IMG/VR virus record: IMGVR_UViG_3300036861_000447
Location: 1 to 47,814 of that record
Origin: a virus
Length of the DNA stretch: 47,814 nt
Strand: one strand, 5' to 3'
A model generated the notes under the pieces. That model did no database searches. It had not been told where the DNA came from and saw only the letters and a program-made list of their open reading frames with translations. The position numbers and the translations under genes are program-made. Shown piece by piece: positions 47,181 to 47,814 of this stretch (its first letter is position 1; each line of letters opens with the position of its first letter).

Positions 47181-47453
47181 ATGAGCCAGAACATGCCGTT
47201 ACACAAGGGAGAGGTTCGCTACCTCGGCCACCGGCCCGAATTGGAGGCTGGCCTGTACGCGATACGGCCCACCGATGGCACGCCTCCGATTCCGCTTGGT
47301 CGCCTGATCGCGCAGGCGCCCGCGATGCTTCGCGTCGTCAAGGCGTACCTGACAGCGTTTCGCTTTTTCGACCACATCGAGGGTCACAGCGGGGACGATT
47401 GTTTCCACTGTGAGGCCCGCGCCATCCTGCGCGCGGTGGAGGAGGAGAAATGA
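47181..47453 (+). CDS. Small hypothetical protein, right-end allele
   Basis: 90 residues. GAGGAG eight bases before the ATG fixes the start. From residue 5 on, the first 46 shared residues match the gene at 1-288; residues 51-78 are unrelated (LTAFRFFDHIEGHSGDDCFH); the tail ARAILRAVEEE matches again. ATGA overlap with the next gene. Confidence 0.75.
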   Translation: MSQNMPLHKGEVRYLGHRPELEAGLYAIRPTDGTPPIPLGRLIAQAPAMLRVVKAYLTAFRFFDHIEGHSGDDCFHCEARAILRAVEEEK

Positions 47454-47650
47454 GCCAGTACGTCAAGGCAACCGTCGGGACGCTCGTCAAGGTGCGCGAT
47501 TATTGGGGGCCGCTGCCCCAATATCGAATGGACATGCCGGCCCGGATTATCAAGATGAACACGGTCGCCGGCCCACAGGATTTCGTGACGGTCGAATATG
47601 CGGACGGCAAGCGATACCGTCTGCCCGTTCGCATCCTGCGCGCGGTGGAG
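47423..47650 (+). repeat. 19-bp direct repeats flanking a removable gene
   Basis: CATCCTGCGCGCGGTGGAG is at 47423-47441 and 47632-47650, 209 bp apart, at the ends of two consecutive genes. It also occurs once at 249-267 in the left-end allele, which lacks the gene between. Confidence 0.85.
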
Positions 47651-47656
47651 AGGTAG
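47450..47656 (+). CDS. Small SH3-like beta protein (present only in right-end allele)
   Basis: 68 residues: VKATVGTLVKVRDYWGPLPQ and FVTVEYADGKRYRLPVRIL look like a small beta barrel. ATGA overlap with the gene upstream. Ends ILRAVER, like the ILRAVEE end of its neighbour, since both use the same 19-bp repeat. Absent from the left end. Confidence 0.7.
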   Translation: MSQYVKATVGTLVKVRDYWGPLPQYRMDMPARIIKMNTVAGPQDFVTVEYADGKRYRLPVRILRAVER

Positions 47657-47673
47657 CCGGTCACCCGGTAGGC

Positions 47674-47814
47674 TCACGGCGTCGGGTCCGGGGCGGCGAG
47701 GGCGGCCTCGTATCCGCAGTCGCACGGACCTGGGCTGCGCGGAATGTACACCCCATGCTTATTCAGCTTGCCGAACGTCGCGCACGGCCCAACGTGCCCA
47801 CCATGCCTCCGCAG
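47674..47814 (-). CDS. Partial second copy of coiled-coil protein gene (C-terminal part)
   Basis: Last 46 codons of the gene at 291-752, cut by the window end. Matches 291-431 except at two bases (303-304 against 47686-47687). Confidence 0.85.
   Translation of the reverse strand: MRRHGGHVGPCATFGKLNKHGVYIPRSPGPCDCGYEAALAAPDPTP

Larger units (their letters stand above)
47193..47814. repeat. Terminal near-repeat of window start
   Basis: Block 1-137 equals 47193-47329 with one mismatch; 240-273 equals 47414-47447; 274-431 equals 47657-47814 with two mismatches. The unmatched parts are 138-239 against 47330-47413, and 47448-47656 present only on the right. Fits a circular or terminally redundant molecule with variant ends. 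Confidence 0.85.

Overview
This 47.8 kb, very GC-rich window looks like an almost complete genome of a temperate, short-tailed (podovirus-like) tailed phage. Genes are packed head to tail, mostly with 1-17 bp overlaps of the ATGA, GTGA, TGATG or TAATG kind. A large terminase, portal, scaffold, capsid, tail-nozzle-like protein, tailspike and lysis genes are recognisable. There is no tape measure, tail tube or sheath gene. A nested Rz/Rz1-like spanin pair points to a two-membrane (Gram-negative) host, which cannot be named from the sequence. The two ends are near-repeats of each other (1-431 against 47193-47814), so the genome is probably circular or circularly permuted at about 47.2-47.4 kb. 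The ends carry two different alleles of one small locus.

Layout. (A) 291-12593, minus strand: a long early operon of mostly small unknown genes. It includes a RusA resolvase, a RAMP-like protein beside it, a likely replication-initiation protein with a hexamer repeat, two HNH nucleases, a RecB/Cas4-type exonuclease and an SSB-like protein. (B) 12594-12738: a divergent control region with two perfect TTGACA boxes and a cluster of AGTGGC half-sites. (C) 12739-14676, plus strand: an HTH regulator, a complete tyrosine integrase and three small genes, ended by a strong hairpin. (D) 14736-46373, minus strand, transcribed right to left: small zinc-ribbon and DNA-binding genes, terminase, portal, Com-like regulator, scaffold, capsid, several beta-helix or lectin-like adhesins, tailspike, adaptor and nozzle, core or ejection proteins, lysis genes, then a run of membrane microproteins. 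(E) 46374-46612: a second divergent control region with helically phased repeats. (F) 46613-47656, plus strand: a small operon with a ribbon-helix-helix protein, running into the variable terminal locus.

How it fits together: region B probably holds the lysogeny switch, with the HTH protein acting on the half-sites, and the integrase provides integration. Operon A supplies recombination-dependent replication functions but encodes no recognisable polymerase, primase or helicase, so replication probably relies on host enzymes. Operon D builds and releases the virion. Two features stand out throughout: many tiny CxxC zinc-ribbon proteins, and many genes below 60 codons that are credible because they fit the overlap pattern. 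Function assignments rest on motifs read by eye; no database search was possible.
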